A DNA stretch of 64,000 nucleotides from Bacteroidetes bacterium UBA5697. Its GTDB lineage: Bacteria > Bacteroidota > Bacteroidia > B-17B0 > Aurantibacillaceae. The position numbers and the translations under genes were made by a program. The notes under the pieces are model-generated. The model saw only the letters and a program-made list of their open reading frames with translations, had not been told where the DNA came from and did no database searches. Location of the stretch: the NCBI GenBank assembly GCA_002420145.1, contig DIHL01000023.1, forward strand, positions 340,610 to 404,609. Reading direction: 5' to 3'. Positions 9,101 through 16,280 of the stretch are shown here, piece by piece; the first letter of the stretch is position 1, and each line of letters opens with the position of its first letter.

Positions 9101-9845
9101 TGGTTTAGTAACAGATAGTATTGCTACTAAAGTTCGCGAATTAAGTGGTCAAAAAGATAAGATTCAACACATCATTACTTTAATTGCAGAAGATTTTAAG
9201 AAAGCAGAGTTTGAGGAATCGAAATTAATTGAGTTCATTAAAATTCGTTTAGAGGATTCAGATAATAAGGTTTACAAATTATTAAAACGTATTCAAGAGT
9301 TCCGCGAAGAAAATGGTTTAGTATATAACGAAGGATTATTTAATACAGATTTCGCCACACACAAAAACCGCGAGATTAGTAATCGTGCGGTTAAATTATT
9401 AGATCAATTACGCACAGCTATTAAAGAGCAAGAGCAAGAAGAAATTCGTTTGCAAGATTTATTTGAATTGAAATTCAACATCAAAGAAGGTTTAAACGAA
9501 ACTGGCTGGACTCATAAAATTGATAGTATTGGTAGTACTGGAACGGATATCTTAGTAAAAGCGATTATCTATATTACTTTATTACATGTATTTATTAAAG
9601 AATCTTCTCACCGTGGAAGTACTGATTTTAAAGTACACTGTATTATTGATGAGGTAGGTCAGATTTCGGCGCATTACTTACGTGAGTTATTACGTTTTGC
9701 TAAAAACAGAAACATTATGATGATTAATGGTTTACCTAATAAATCAGGATTAGAAGCACATTACAAATACACATATCAATTCAGAAGAGAAGAAAACAAC
9801 AACGTTCGTATCTTCCCAAGTATTGTAACAGAAGTAGAGGCATAG
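6159..9845 (+). CDS. Divergent SMC-like ATPase (MukB/MksB/JetC-like)
   Basis: 1228 residues with SMC architecture. The N-terminal ATPase half carries a Walker A motif GTNNFGKTS at residues 34-42. Long coiled coils (about 240-520 and 620-880) flank a globular, hinge-like segment around 547-601 (KNVKDWHNTIGKVVNEDLLF, then LSLFGISLKLDDVQ). The C-terminal half carries an ABC-signature-like SIGSTGTDILVKA near 1125 and a Walker B CIIDEVGQ with the Asp-Glu pair at 1164-1165. SMC-family ATPases entrap DNA and, in MukBEF/Wadjet, extrude loops. The reading as MukB/MksB/JetC-like rather than canonical Smc rests on the F-E-B gene order and on the non-canonical Walker A. It ends the operon, with a terminator-like hairpin at 9865-9897. 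No JetD/MksG nuclease follows, so plasmid cleavage is not implied. Confidence 0.72.
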   Translation: MENNCRILNRIVQINIANVKYTDLELSGNTCFVGTNNFGKTSLQRAILFFYSANTRGLGISASQKPFEEHYFKYENSYLIYEIQTESKPFFVIIYRHNKLVFRFVDAEYNPDYFFNENDEAIKIKEVIAGLDKRGIFVSQQIDTFERYRNILYGTETDKQLTRFHLLKGNEKYQNIPKSITNVFLSSKSSIDSRFIKDFIANSLTTENSSIKLEQVDRQLRQFNEKYSDIETYLKKETQQLIEFIDKKYDQVHMLKGAQMEMADKLGSSLRYAETQNEAVIKASQEKQEELDKLTEANEEQKTLLEEKQKDVREEIGYYDRTIREANKKLKEYKEKNIEQAVEKNAERDKLQVDYNIARREYESLTSNVQSIEMKYSSLIEQLRNDKTAYINKINSRTSEIFNHYNELQLLQKNEFNKKDAELKQKREEALTELNAEVTSKQIEFNELKAEEKVIRNTRFYETEIKAQETELADLRAINYKNKSELAIKTNLVQTNQKEWENLESKLKTSLSNQIQKTNNEIIRVKTEIKSIEEKLNVQHDALYGYLEKNVKDWHNTIGKVVNEDLLFRTDLNPTLTDDKGLSLFGISLKLDDVQVVSKSIEVYQFEKNERLAIIRDLEEAMTQFQTANNEEKMLAADKYGKQLGELKEDLKVLTYSLELAEKREKKLILELEDWKQRASTEIEQSLSGNRQKLNIIEEELAILNKKKNNLLNDFNTQFDKLKAFNDERLADLKSRQETEISELEVEKKNQVKEYEEKEVQLSNEKETNFKAKGVDSKEIKKIDARIKELQEALKEIDQYSQIVSDYLKDKREIFDKLPDLIQKKEEYVKSANDLSAEIEEVSRKFNIKRMELNKQKRAFEEELIEFNNGINYFTKNFRETPVFNKYADIIDRAEPKKTNYSVMDLCTQLLKNDSHFNEEYTAFQRYVNEFAGKFRLDNHFNFVIRNDATQGEYERFAQNLRSFINENKIELSIAETATQIGLVTDSIATKVRELSGQKDKIQHIITLIAEDFKKAEFEESKLIEFIKIRLEDSDNKVYKLLKRIQEFREENGLVYNEGLFNTDFATHKNREISNRAVKLLDQLRTAIKEQEQEEIRLQDLFELKFNIKEGLNETGWTHKIDSIGSTGTDILVKAIIYITLLHVFIKESSHRGSTDFKVHCIIDEVGQISAHYLRELLRFAKNRNIMMINGLPNKSGLEAHYKYTYQFRREENNNVRIFPSIVTEVEA

Positions 9846-9864
9846 TAATTCTTTTCCCCTTTAT

Positions 9865-9897
9865 ACACCTGTCAGTTTTTTAAAACCTGACAGGTGT
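9865..9897. terminator. Bidirectional hairpin terminator between convergent genes
   Basis: Perfect 11-bp arms (ACACCTGTCAG at 9865-9875 and CTGACAGGTGT at 9887-9897) enclose a T/A-rich loop and are followed by TTTT. It sits between the SMC-like gene and the convergent ORF6N gene and could serve both. The arm sequence resembles a hairpin common between Bacteroidota genes. Confidence 0.7.
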
Positions 9898-9899
9898 TT

Positions 9900-10445
9900 T
9901 CATTTTTTAGATGTTTTATAACCGATTTGCGTTCTTGGTTTTTCATTTTCTTTTTTGTCCAACAGCTCATCCAAGTATTGAAAAACGACTTCAATATTTT
10001 TTGTATTATTTTCGGTTTTCTTTCTGAGTTCTTCAATTCCTAAACGAAGTTCGGTATTGTCACTTAACATTTGTCGTATTCTTGTAAATATTCGAATGAT
10101 CTGAATATTAACAGAAATTGCCTTTTCGCTATTTAGTACACTCGAAAGCATTGCTACACCTTGTTCTGTAAACGCAAAGGGCAGGTATCTTAACCCCATT
10201 TTGTCAGAATTGGAGGTCACAAATTGTGACCTCCAATTATTTAATTCAATTTCAGTTAATTCGAACATGAAATCTTCAGGAAATCTATTCAAATTTCTTT
10301 TAACTGCTTGTTTTAAAACTTTCGTTTCTACTCCATATAGTTCTGCCAAATCTCTATCTAGCATTACTTTTTGGTTTCTAATCACATAAATTTTATTCAT
10401 GACTATTTCGTCAGGAATGTGTAATAATTCGGCTCTCTTCATCAT
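9900..10445 (-). CDS. ORF6N domain DNA-binding protein
   Basis: 181 residues. The N-terminal ORF6N domain (about residues 10-105) is clear: NKIYVIRNQKVMLDRDLAEL, YGVETKVLKQAVKRNLNRFP, then YLPFAFTEQGVAMLSSVL. The C-terminus is a short coiled-coil stretch (ELRLGIEELRKKTENN) and a basic tail. ORF6N domains are phage-type DNA-binding modules that also occur as stand-alone chromosomal genes in Bacteroidota; the target is unknown. Unusually, a perfect 31-bp palindrome lies within the coding sequence (10208-10238) and encodes residues NWRSQFVTSN. No other phage genes are near, so it is more likely a solitary regulator or mobile gene than a prophage remnant. Confidence 0.88.
   Translation of the reverse strand: MMKRAELLHIPDEIVMNKIYVIRNQKVMLDRDLAELYGVETKVLKQAVKRNLNRFPEDFMFELTEIELNNWRSQFVTSNSDKMGLRYLPFAFTEQGVAMLSSVLNSEKAISVNIQIIRIFTRIRQMLSDNTELRLGIEELRKKTENNTKNIEVVFQYLDELLDKKENEKPRTQIGYKTSKK
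10208..10238. repeat. Perfect palindrome inside the ORF6N gene
   Basis: Two 15-base arms, AATTGGAGGTCACAA and TTGTGACCTCCAATT, are exact reverse complements around one central base. The element is fully inside the open reading frame and keeps it in frame. It could be an operator for the gene's own product, an mRNA hairpin, or an inserted repeat. Confidence 0.85.
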
Positions 10446-10517
10446 AATAGTATATGATTCAAAATTGAGAAAATTTATGGTAGGTGCTTGCTATGGATTG
10501 TAGCATTTTTTGTATTC

Positions 10518-10597
10518 GTCATTGCGAACGGAGTGAAGCAATCTCAAACATTGTTAAGTATCGTGTGAGATTGCTTCGGGTAACCCTCTGCAATGAC
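10518..10597. repeat. Intergenic imperfect inverted repeat (GTCATTGCGA type)
   Basis: The outer ends GTCATTG (10518-10524) and CAATGAC (10591-10597) are complementary. Inside, GAAGCAATCTC (10536-10546) pairs with GAGATTGCTTC near 10567-10577. It is a long hairpin between the ORF6N gene and the transporter gene. Elements beginning GTCATTGCGAACG are recurrent intergenic repeats in many bacterial genomes. No gene is visible within it. Confidence 0.75.
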
Positions 10598-10604
10598 AAA
10601 GAAA

Positions 10605-11405
10605 CTATAAATAAACCTTCAATACATCATACCCATATTTTAAAATCATAACAGATACAATCACTAAAAATATGATACGCACAAAACCATTTCCTTTTTT
10701 TAATGCCAAATGGCTTCCAATAAAACTTCCAATAATATTAAACACTGCTAGCAAAATAGCTAAGTGTAAAATGTAATGACCATGATGTATAAAAACAATG
10801 AGTGCCGAAATATTTGTGACACAGTTTACAATTTTGGCATAGGCAGAGGCTTTCATAAATTCAAAACCTAAAACCACTACAAAGCCTAATACAAAAAAAC
10901 TTCCAGTGCCTGGTCCAAAAAATCCATCATAAAATCCTACTATTAAACCAATGCAAGCGCCATACAGCATTTGTTTATTGAGAGGCAACTCTTTTGTTTC
11001 AATGGCACCTAAGTCTTTTTTGATGAATGTATAAATAGCAATAATAATAAGGATGATTAAAATAAGAGGTTTTAGTAAATTGCTATCAATGTGATTGATA
11101 ATTTGTGCACCTAAATAGGAAGAAATAAAAGAACTCAGAGCAATAACTAAAAGCAGTTTATAATTGAAGCTAATTTTTTTTGCGTACTTAAATGCGGCAA
11201 TAGAAGTGCCAGCAAGAGCTGCAATTTTATTAGTGCCAAATAAAACAGGTAGTGGCATTTTAGGAAATGTAATTAATAGAAATGGAGTTTGTATAAGCCC
11301 GCCACCGCCAACAACAGCATCAATAAAGCCAGCAGTAAACGCAGATAGGGCTAATAATAATATAGTCAATATACCATATTCATTATATAAACTAAATAAA
11401 TCCAT
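10605..11405 (-). CDS. TauE/SafE (TSUP) family membrane transporter
   Basis: 266 residues with about eight hydrophobic segments, the normal size for the family. The N-terminal hallmark is GFIDAVVGGGGLIQTPFLLI (residues 26-45), and the second repeat half contains GLIVGFYDGFFGPGTGSFF near 155. TauE/SafE proteins move sulfite, sulfonates or other small organic anions across the inner membrane; the substrate here cannot be read from sequence. The gene is single, lies between the intergenic repeat and the terminator of the foldase gene upstream, and has a TACCTT promoter-like box just before its ATG. No sulfur-metabolism gene is adjacent. Confidence 0.88.
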   Translation of the reverse strand: MDLFSLYNEYGILTILLLALSAFTAGFIDAVVGGGGLIQTPFLLITFPKMPLPVLFGTNKIAALAGTSIAAFKYAKKISFNYKLLLVIALSSFISSYLGAQIINHIDSNLLKPLILIILIIIAIYTFIKKDLGAIETKELPLNKQMLYGACIGLIVGFYDGFFGPGTGSFFVLGFVVVLGFEFMKASAYAKIVNCVTNISALIVFIHHGHYILHLAILLAVFNIIGSFIGSHLALKKGNGFVRIIFLVIVSVMILKYGYDVLKVYL

Positions 11406-11436
11406 TTTGTGCGAAGGTACTATTTATGACATAAAA

Positions 11437-11463
11437 AAAGCCCGTTTAATTTAAACGGGCTTT
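11437..11463 (-). terminator. Rho-independent terminator of the ppiD-like gene
   Basis: Arms AAAGCCCGTTTAA and TTAAACGGGCTTT, separated by one base, are followed on the minus strand by a run of T. It lies 17 bases downstream of the foldase stop codon. Confidence 0.85.
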
Positions 11464-11480
11464 AATTTTATTTAAAGTTT

Positions 11481-13637
11481 TTAGAAATCAAACTTACCTC
11501 TGTGATCTTCGATGTTTGCTTTTTCTTTTAAAGCATCAAACATTTCATAGTCAACTCTTCCTCCATTCATTCTTTCAATTTCTACTTGTTTACCTTTGAA
11601 GTCTTTTGGTAAAACAGCTTCTGTAACTGATGCAACACTTACAACAAATACTCCGTTATCACCTTTGATAGCTTTGCTTGTTGATCCTGCTTTCATTCCA
11701 GCGGCTGTTCCAATTAAAGCATCTTCTCTTCCTATAGCTGCAACATTGTATGCAGAGAAAGTTAAGTTATCTGCTTTTTCAGCAGTTAAGCCCATTTTAG
11801 AAGCTATATCATCAATTGATTTTGAAGCACCTGCTTTCGTTTCAAATTCCTTAATAAATGTTTCCGCTTTTTTATCACGAATTGCTTTAGCAGTTACATC
11901 GTCTTTTACATCGTCTAATGGAGCAATTCCTTTTTCTTTAACTGCTACTAATTGAGCAACTACAAAACGATCTTTAAATTCAAATACAGGAGATACGTCG
12001 CCTTTCTTAGCTTTGTAAACCCAACGTACTAAATCTTTTGCGCCTTCTAAACCTGGCAATACTTTGTCACCTTCTTTAATGCCTTCAGCAATACGTTTGT
12101 TTAATTTTTCTGCGTCTACACTTTTGTTGAAAGCATCTGCTGTTTGGTTTTTTCCAGCAAAATCACTTGCAATTTTATAGTATTCTTGAGTTGTTTCTCC
12201 ACTAGGTGCAATTAATTTAGTGATTTGAGCAACTGTATATGAATTGTGACGAGTTTTAGAAACATTTAATACTTCAATAATGTGGAATCCAAATTGAGTA
12301 GGTACTATAGTAATATTACCAACAGTTCCTTGTAATCCTGCATTTTTAAATGGATCAACAAACCCTTTGTTTTCATCAAACCAACCATAATCTCCACCTT
12401 TATCTAAAGAACCCATGTCGTCAGACATTGCTTTTACTAATGTATCAAACTTAACAGCTTTTGCTTTTAATAATACTAATAAACTATCAGCAATACGTTT
12501 TGCAACTTCTGGTGTACGTTGTGTTTGTGTTCTTTGGCTTTGTAAACCAATTAAAATATGACGAACTCTAGCAGAGTCAGCAATTGATTTAATATCAGAT
12601 AATTTATAAATTTTAAAGAATGTTCCTTCTGCATAAGGTCCAAATACAGTTCCTTTAGGAGCAGTAAATACAGATGAGTCACCAATAATCATATTTTTCT
12701 TACCGTAGTTTGCAATGTTCACAACTCCGCCTTCGCTTTCTTGAGAAATATAAGAAGAGTCTTCAGTAGCTGTTTTTGTTTTAAATTCTTCAGCAGCACG
12801 TTGAGCATCTTTTAATAATGCTTCGTAATCTCCTTTAGAAGGCATTACATCATATGCAACGTATTCAATTTTACGAGTAGGCTCAGATACTTTATAATCG
12901 TTTTGGTGTTTGTTATAATAGGCAGCAATTTCATCTTCAGTTACTTTAACTGTTGAATCTGAAACAGACGCATAAGGTTTTAATACGAAAGCAGCATTTA
13001 CCTGTTTGTTTTGAGCAATAAAAGCATCTTTAGCTTCAGCTGTAGTAACATATAAACCTTTTTTAATTAAGTTGTTGTATTTTTCAGCAGCACGAACTTC
13101 TAAAATAGATTTCTCTAATTGTTTCCAAAATTGCTCTTGTTCTGCATTCATTTGTCCAACCCATTGGTTTAATTTAGCTAAATCTAATGAGCCATCCGGC
13201 TTTGCAAAACCTTCGTAAACTTTTCCAGTTTGTTGGTCAGTTAATTGTTGAATGACATATTGGTGAGGGTGAACTAACATTAAGTCATACAATTCATCTT
13301 CAGATACCTCGATACCTAATTTTTTGTATTGAACTTTAATCACTTTATCATTAATTAATTGACTCCATACAGATTCAATAATTTGCTCTTTCATTTTTTC
13401 ATCAATCTGAGCATTTGGATTTTGCTTTTGAATTTGAGCAATTTGTTCGTTTACTTTAGCGCTAAATGCAGGGTAATCTATTTTGTCACCTGCAATTTTA
13501 CCAACTTCTAAATCTTGACCCGAGAATAAAGCTCCACCTGAACCTAATAAACTCTCTAAAATAAAAATCACTAAGGCTAAACCAACGATTCCAACCAAAA
13601 GACCTGTTTTGCTACGTATTTTTTCTAAAACGCTCAT
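11481..13637 (-). CDS. ppiD: Membrane-anchored peptidyl-prolyl isomerase (PpiD/SurA-like)
   Basis: 718 residues. One N-terminal transmembrane helix (TGLLVGIVGLALVIFILES, residues 12-30) anchors it in the inner membrane facing the periplasm. Next comes a SurA_N-like chaperone region (residues 35-240), then a parvulin-type PPIC domain at about 355-460 with ARVRHILIGLQ, MSDDMGSLDKGGDYGWFDE and PTQFGFHIIEVL. A second, weaker rotamase-like segment follows at about 470-600. It is thought to help fold exported and outer membrane proteins. The PpiD layout and the neighbourhood of lptC, an outer membrane barrel gene and coaX match a conserved Bacteroidota gene cluster. A TATCTTTG box (13660-13667 on this strand) precedes the ATG. 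Confidence 0.9.
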   Translation of the reverse strand: MSVLEKIRSKTGLLVGIVGLALVIFILESLLGSGGALFSGQDLEVGKIAGDKIDYPAFSAKVNEQIAQIQKQNPNAQIDEKMKEQIIESVWSQLINDKVIKVQYKKLGIEVSEDELYDLMLVHPHQYVIQQLTDQQTGKVYEGFAKPDGSLDLAKLNQWVGQMNAEQEQFWKQLEKSILEVRAAEKYNNLIKKGLYVTTAEAKDAFIAQNKQVNAAFVLKPYASVSDSTVKVTEDEIAAYYNKHQNDYKVSEPTRKIEYVAYDVMPSKGDYEALLKDAQRAAEEFKTKTATEDSSYISQESEGGVVNIANYGKKNMIIGDSSVFTAPKGTVFGPYAEGTFFKIYKLSDIKSIADSARVRHILIGLQSQRTQTQRTPEVAKRIADSLLVLLKAKAVKFDTLVKAMSDDMGSLDKGGDYGWFDENKGFVDPFKNAGLQGTVGNITIVPTQFGFHIIEVLNVSKTRHNSYTVAQITKLIAPSGETTQEYYKIASDFAGKNQTADAFNKSVDAEKLNKRIAEGIKEGDKVLPGLEGAKDLVRWVYKAKKGDVSPVFEFKDRFVVAQLVAVKEKGIAPLDDVKDDVTAKAIRDKKAETFIKEFETKAGASKSIDDIASKMGLTAEKADNLTFSAYNVAAIGREDALIGTAAGMKAGSTSKAIKGDNGVFVVSVASVTEAVLPKDFKGKQVEIERMNGGRVDYEMFDALKEKANIEDHRGKFDF

Positions 13638-13691
13638 ATATGTTATAATTTAAGGAATGCAAAGATAAAATTATTGCTGAAAAACGAAAAA

Positions 13692-14025
13692 TTAATCGCA
13701 AATAATTTTAGGGGCTAATTCTTGCGCTTGAACCCTAATTTCGGGCACCGCCACGCTTTCCCATAAAATACCTTTTAGCAGGGGACCAATTGTGTAAATA
13801 TTATGGATGATATAGCCATCTTTTTGCGCATTTATGCCATATTTTATGGAATCAGGGCTAATAATTTGATTATTTATTAAATTTTGGATAAAAGGAGACT
13901 TTAATAATTCTAAATATCGCTTGACACCCCAGTATAATTAAAAGCAGCTAACGAATCAATTTGCAAAATGACAGAGCTAGTCTCTAAAAAAAGATCTATC
14001 ATTGGTTTTATACTAAAATAGGGGG
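13692..14025 (-). pseudogene. Decayed remnant of an FAD-dependent oxidoreductase (COG4529-like), C-terminal part
   Basis: The 390-base gap between the foldase gene and the 69-residue gene is not empty. On the minus strand one frame reads KSPFIQNLINNQIISPDSIK, then YGINAQKDGYIIHNIYTIGP, then LLKGILWESVAVPEIRVQAQ before a stop at 13692. The phrase IGP-LKG-LWE-AVPEIR is a recognisable C-terminal signature of flavin/NAD(P)-binding proteins of the COG4529 type. A preceding piece, NYTGVSSDI, lies in a different frame near 13930, so at least one frameshift separates them, and the N-terminal FAD-binding half is absent. It is most likely a truncated relic rather than an expressed gene. A run of seven G bases lies just inside its upstream end. 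Confidence 0.65.
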
Positions 14026-14029
14026 GGTA

Positions 14030-14239
14030 CTATTTTCTGGGCTCGTTGTTGTTTAATCTATCTTGATTTTTGCGCTGGTATCTGCGTAATAAGTACATAA
14101 TAGCAGCAATCAAAAACACAAAAGTAAAATATAAAGCACTGTCGTTGTCTTTTATAATTAAAAAATATACAGCTATCCCTGCGCATCCTAGTGATGTAAT
14201 TAACCAAACGATTTCTAATATTCTAAAAAATTTACTCAT
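14030..14239 (-). CDS. Small two-helix membrane protein
   Basis: 69 residues with two transmembrane helices (IVWLITSLGCAGIAVYFLII and ALYFTFVFLIAAIMYLL) and a basic, polar C-terminal tail. It ends one base before the lptC stop region and is transcribed with lptC and the coaX block. Small proteins of this kind occupy the same place in related genomes; I know of no function. Confidence 0.65.
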   Translation of the reverse strand: MSKFFRILEIVWLITSLGCAGIAVYFLIIKDNDSALYFTFVFLIAAIMYLLRRYQRKNQDRLNNNEPRK

Positions 14240-14240
14240 A

Positions 14241-14807
14241 TTATAATTGATTATCGTCTATACGAATAGACCCTGTAATTTCTTTTATTTCGTATTGTGT
14301 AAAATCTTGATTGGCTTCTAAACCTTTACCCATAATAATTTCTTTAGCTGTAGTAATTTTCACAAAAGCATTCGAAATAATTTTCTTTTTTTGTTCATCC
14401 CAAATTAAATGTTCTGTATTTAATTTTTCGCCATTCACATTCACAACTTCTACATTATATTTCACTTCCATCTTTTGACTACGTTCATAACGAACTCCAT
14501 AGTCGGCTTTTAGTGTTGTGTTTTCTTTTCCTTTATTGTCGTAAAATGTCACAAAAAGACCTTTAGGCATAATAGTAACGGGTTCTTTAGCGCCCTTATC
14601 GTACTTTTGCATTTGAGGAGTTTGCAATTTTATCTTTAAAATGGTAGAATCAGAATATAAAAGGATTACATCTTTACCTGTTAAATCAGGCATAACAGTT
14701 TTTTTACCTAAAGCCATTACTTCATCTCTGTTGGTTTCACATGATGAAATAAAAATGGACAGTACCATTAAAAGAAACAGTTTACTTCTATTTTTTAATG
14801 ATAACAT
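14241..14807 (-). CDS. lptC: LptC-like LPS export protein
   Basis: 188 residues. It begins with a lipoprotein-type signal (LFLLMVLSIFISSCE; the Cys is near residue 23), unlike the transmembrane helix of E. coli LptC but common in this phylum. The rest fits an LptC beta-jellyroll: PDLTGKDVILLYSDSTILKI, GLFVTFYDNKGKENTTLKAD and NGEKLNTEHLIWDEQKKKI. LptC relays lipopolysaccharide from the LptBFG ABC transporter to LptA across the periplasm. It is co-directional with, and nine bases from, the outer membrane barrel gene upstream. No other lpt gene is in the window. Confidence 0.87.
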   Translation of the reverse strand: MLSLKNRSKLFLLMVLSIFISSCETNRDEVMALGKKTVMPDLTGKDVILLYSDSTILKIKLQTPQMQKYDKGAKEPVTIMPKGLFVTFYDNKGKENTTLKADYGVRYERSQKMEVKYNVEVVNVNGEKLNTEHLIWDEQKKKIISNAFVKITTAKEIIMGKGLEANQDFTQYEIKEITGSIRIDDNQL

Positions 14808-14816
14808 GGTTTAAGA

Positions 14817-16280
14817 TTAATCGTATTTGTATTTAATAAACCAACGTTTATTAAATGTAAAGCCTAAAACTAAACGAACGTATTCTTCTTGTAATAAATT
14901 GTTTGAAACAGTTCCCATGCGGCCGTATTGAGCAGAAATATTTACAACTGCAATGTCATCAAAGCGCCCAATACCTACTGGCAATCCTAATCCTGCAGAT
15001 ACAAAATAGTTGCTGACAGATGTGTTTTTTAAATCTAAATAACCATCTGAATAGGATACTCCTAAACGGTATTGAACACGTTTAATGTAATTAGAGGTAC
15101 CATAAGCTAATTTGTTTGGAACATAATTTAATCCTGCAGATACTCGGTAACTATTTTTAAAATCTGTACTTGGCGTGTCAAAATATTTAAAGTTACTCCA
15201 ATTAGTAGTAGCGGCGTCCATTAATACAGTTAATCGTTCTCCTTTTTTTACAGAAAAACCTATGCCCATTTCTAAAGGGAGTGTAATGTTACCTGTATTT
15301 CCTTGAGAGTTCAGTAATGTATCTTTTGCTCTTTCAACTCCAAATCCATCAATAGAGTAATTGTAAATGATATTGTTTTGTTGTGCATCAATTGTTGTAG
15401 GCGTATTTATAAAAAAGCCTACACCAACTTTTAATTTTTCTTTTAAAGCTCTTCTTTGTCCGTGAGATTTAATAGAATCTATGGTGAAATGAGTTTGTAA
15501 TCCTCCGTTAAATGTGAAATCAGAGACCTGAATAGAGCGTTGTCTTTTTGAATTATAATAAACAGATGAACCTGGATAAATAACATCTGTGACTTGATTG
15601 ATGGTTCCAAACAAATAATTAGCAGTTGCACCTATCGATAACTCAGACAAAAGTTGTTTAGCAAATTTTTTATGCTTGTATTTTGATGTTTGTTTGTATT
15701 TAATAAGTGTGTCAGCTAGGTCAGAGATGTAAAATTTATTTGCCTGATTGCGAAAAGGTTTTAAACCTGTTCCAATAAAAACTTTATTAATCCCTCCGTC
15801 TCCTTGAAAAATATATTTCATGGTACCAACACCAGCTTCTTCTTGAGTAGAGGTGATTTTATAACCAACGGTGCTATAAGGCATAATTCCAAAGGCAGCT
15901 CCTCCAATTCGTTTAATAGGAAACCCTACTGAGCCATATGAGAAATTGATATTTTTTTTGTTGAGTGAAGAAGCCTGACTACTAATCTTTGTGAATTGAG
16001 CTTGGCCTCCTAATTCAAACGTACTTAATCTAATACCTGCTAAGCCTGCAGGATTTGCCGAATTAATAAAAAATGGTGCAACAGTATCTTGATGGTAAGC
16101 AATAAATGATCCCCCCATTCCGGCAGGAGTTGCAAAGGTTTGTAAATTTATTTCACCTAAACCATATCTAGAATAAGGGCTTGAAGTTAATATTTGAGCA
16201 AATGAAAAGGAACTTAAACTTAAAAAAGCAAGTGCAATAAATGTTGTTTTCAAAAAAGTAGTATGTTTAATTTTTTTCAA
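14817..16280 (-). CDS. Putative outer membrane beta-barrel protein
   Basis: 487 residues with a signal peptide ending at FAQ (residue 29) followed by SSPYSRYGLGEINL. That SPYSRYGLG start is typical of a Bacteroidota family annotated as outer membrane or OmpP1/FadL-like proteins. The remainder alternates polar and aromatic residues with many short beta-strand-like stretches and ends LVLGFTFNKRWFIKYKYD, consistent with a barrel. Substrate and role are unknown; FadL-like uptake of hydrophobic molecules is one possibility. Its start overlaps the end of coaX by 14 bases, and it sits before lptC, as in related genomes. Confidence 0.72.
   Translation of the reverse strand: MKKIKHTTFLKTTFIALAFLSLSSFSFAQILTSSPYSRYGLGEINLQTFATPAGMGGSFIAYHQDTVAPFFINSANPAGLAGIRLSTFELGGQAQFTKISSQASSLNKKNINFSYGSVGFPIKRIGGAAFGIMPYSTVGYKITSTQEEAGVGTMKYIFQGDGGINKVFIGTGLKPFRNQANKFYISDLADTLIKYKQTSKYKHKKFAKQLLSELSIGATANYLFGTINQVTDVIYPGSSVYYNSKRQRSIQVSDFTFNGGLQTHFTIDSIKSHGQRRALKEKLKVGVGFFINTPTTIDAQQNNIIYNYSIDGFGVERAKDTLLNSQGNTGNITLPLEMGIGFSVKKGERLTVLMDAATTNWSNFKYFDTPSTDFKNSYRVSAGLNYVPNKLAYGTSNYIKRVQYRLGVSYSDGYLDLKNTSVSNYFVSAGLGLPVGIGRFDDIAVVNISAQYGRMGTVSNNLLQEEYVRLVLGFTFNKRWFIKYKYD

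Noticed and set aside
3245..9845. Full Wadjet anti-plasmid system
   Set aside because: No JetD-like TOPRIM nuclease gene is present on either side, so only the SMC-like core is claimed.
9900..10445. Prophage remnant suggested by the ORF6N domain
   Set aside because: No integrase, capsid, lysis or other phage gene is near, and ORF6N genes occur alone in Bacteroidota chromosomes.
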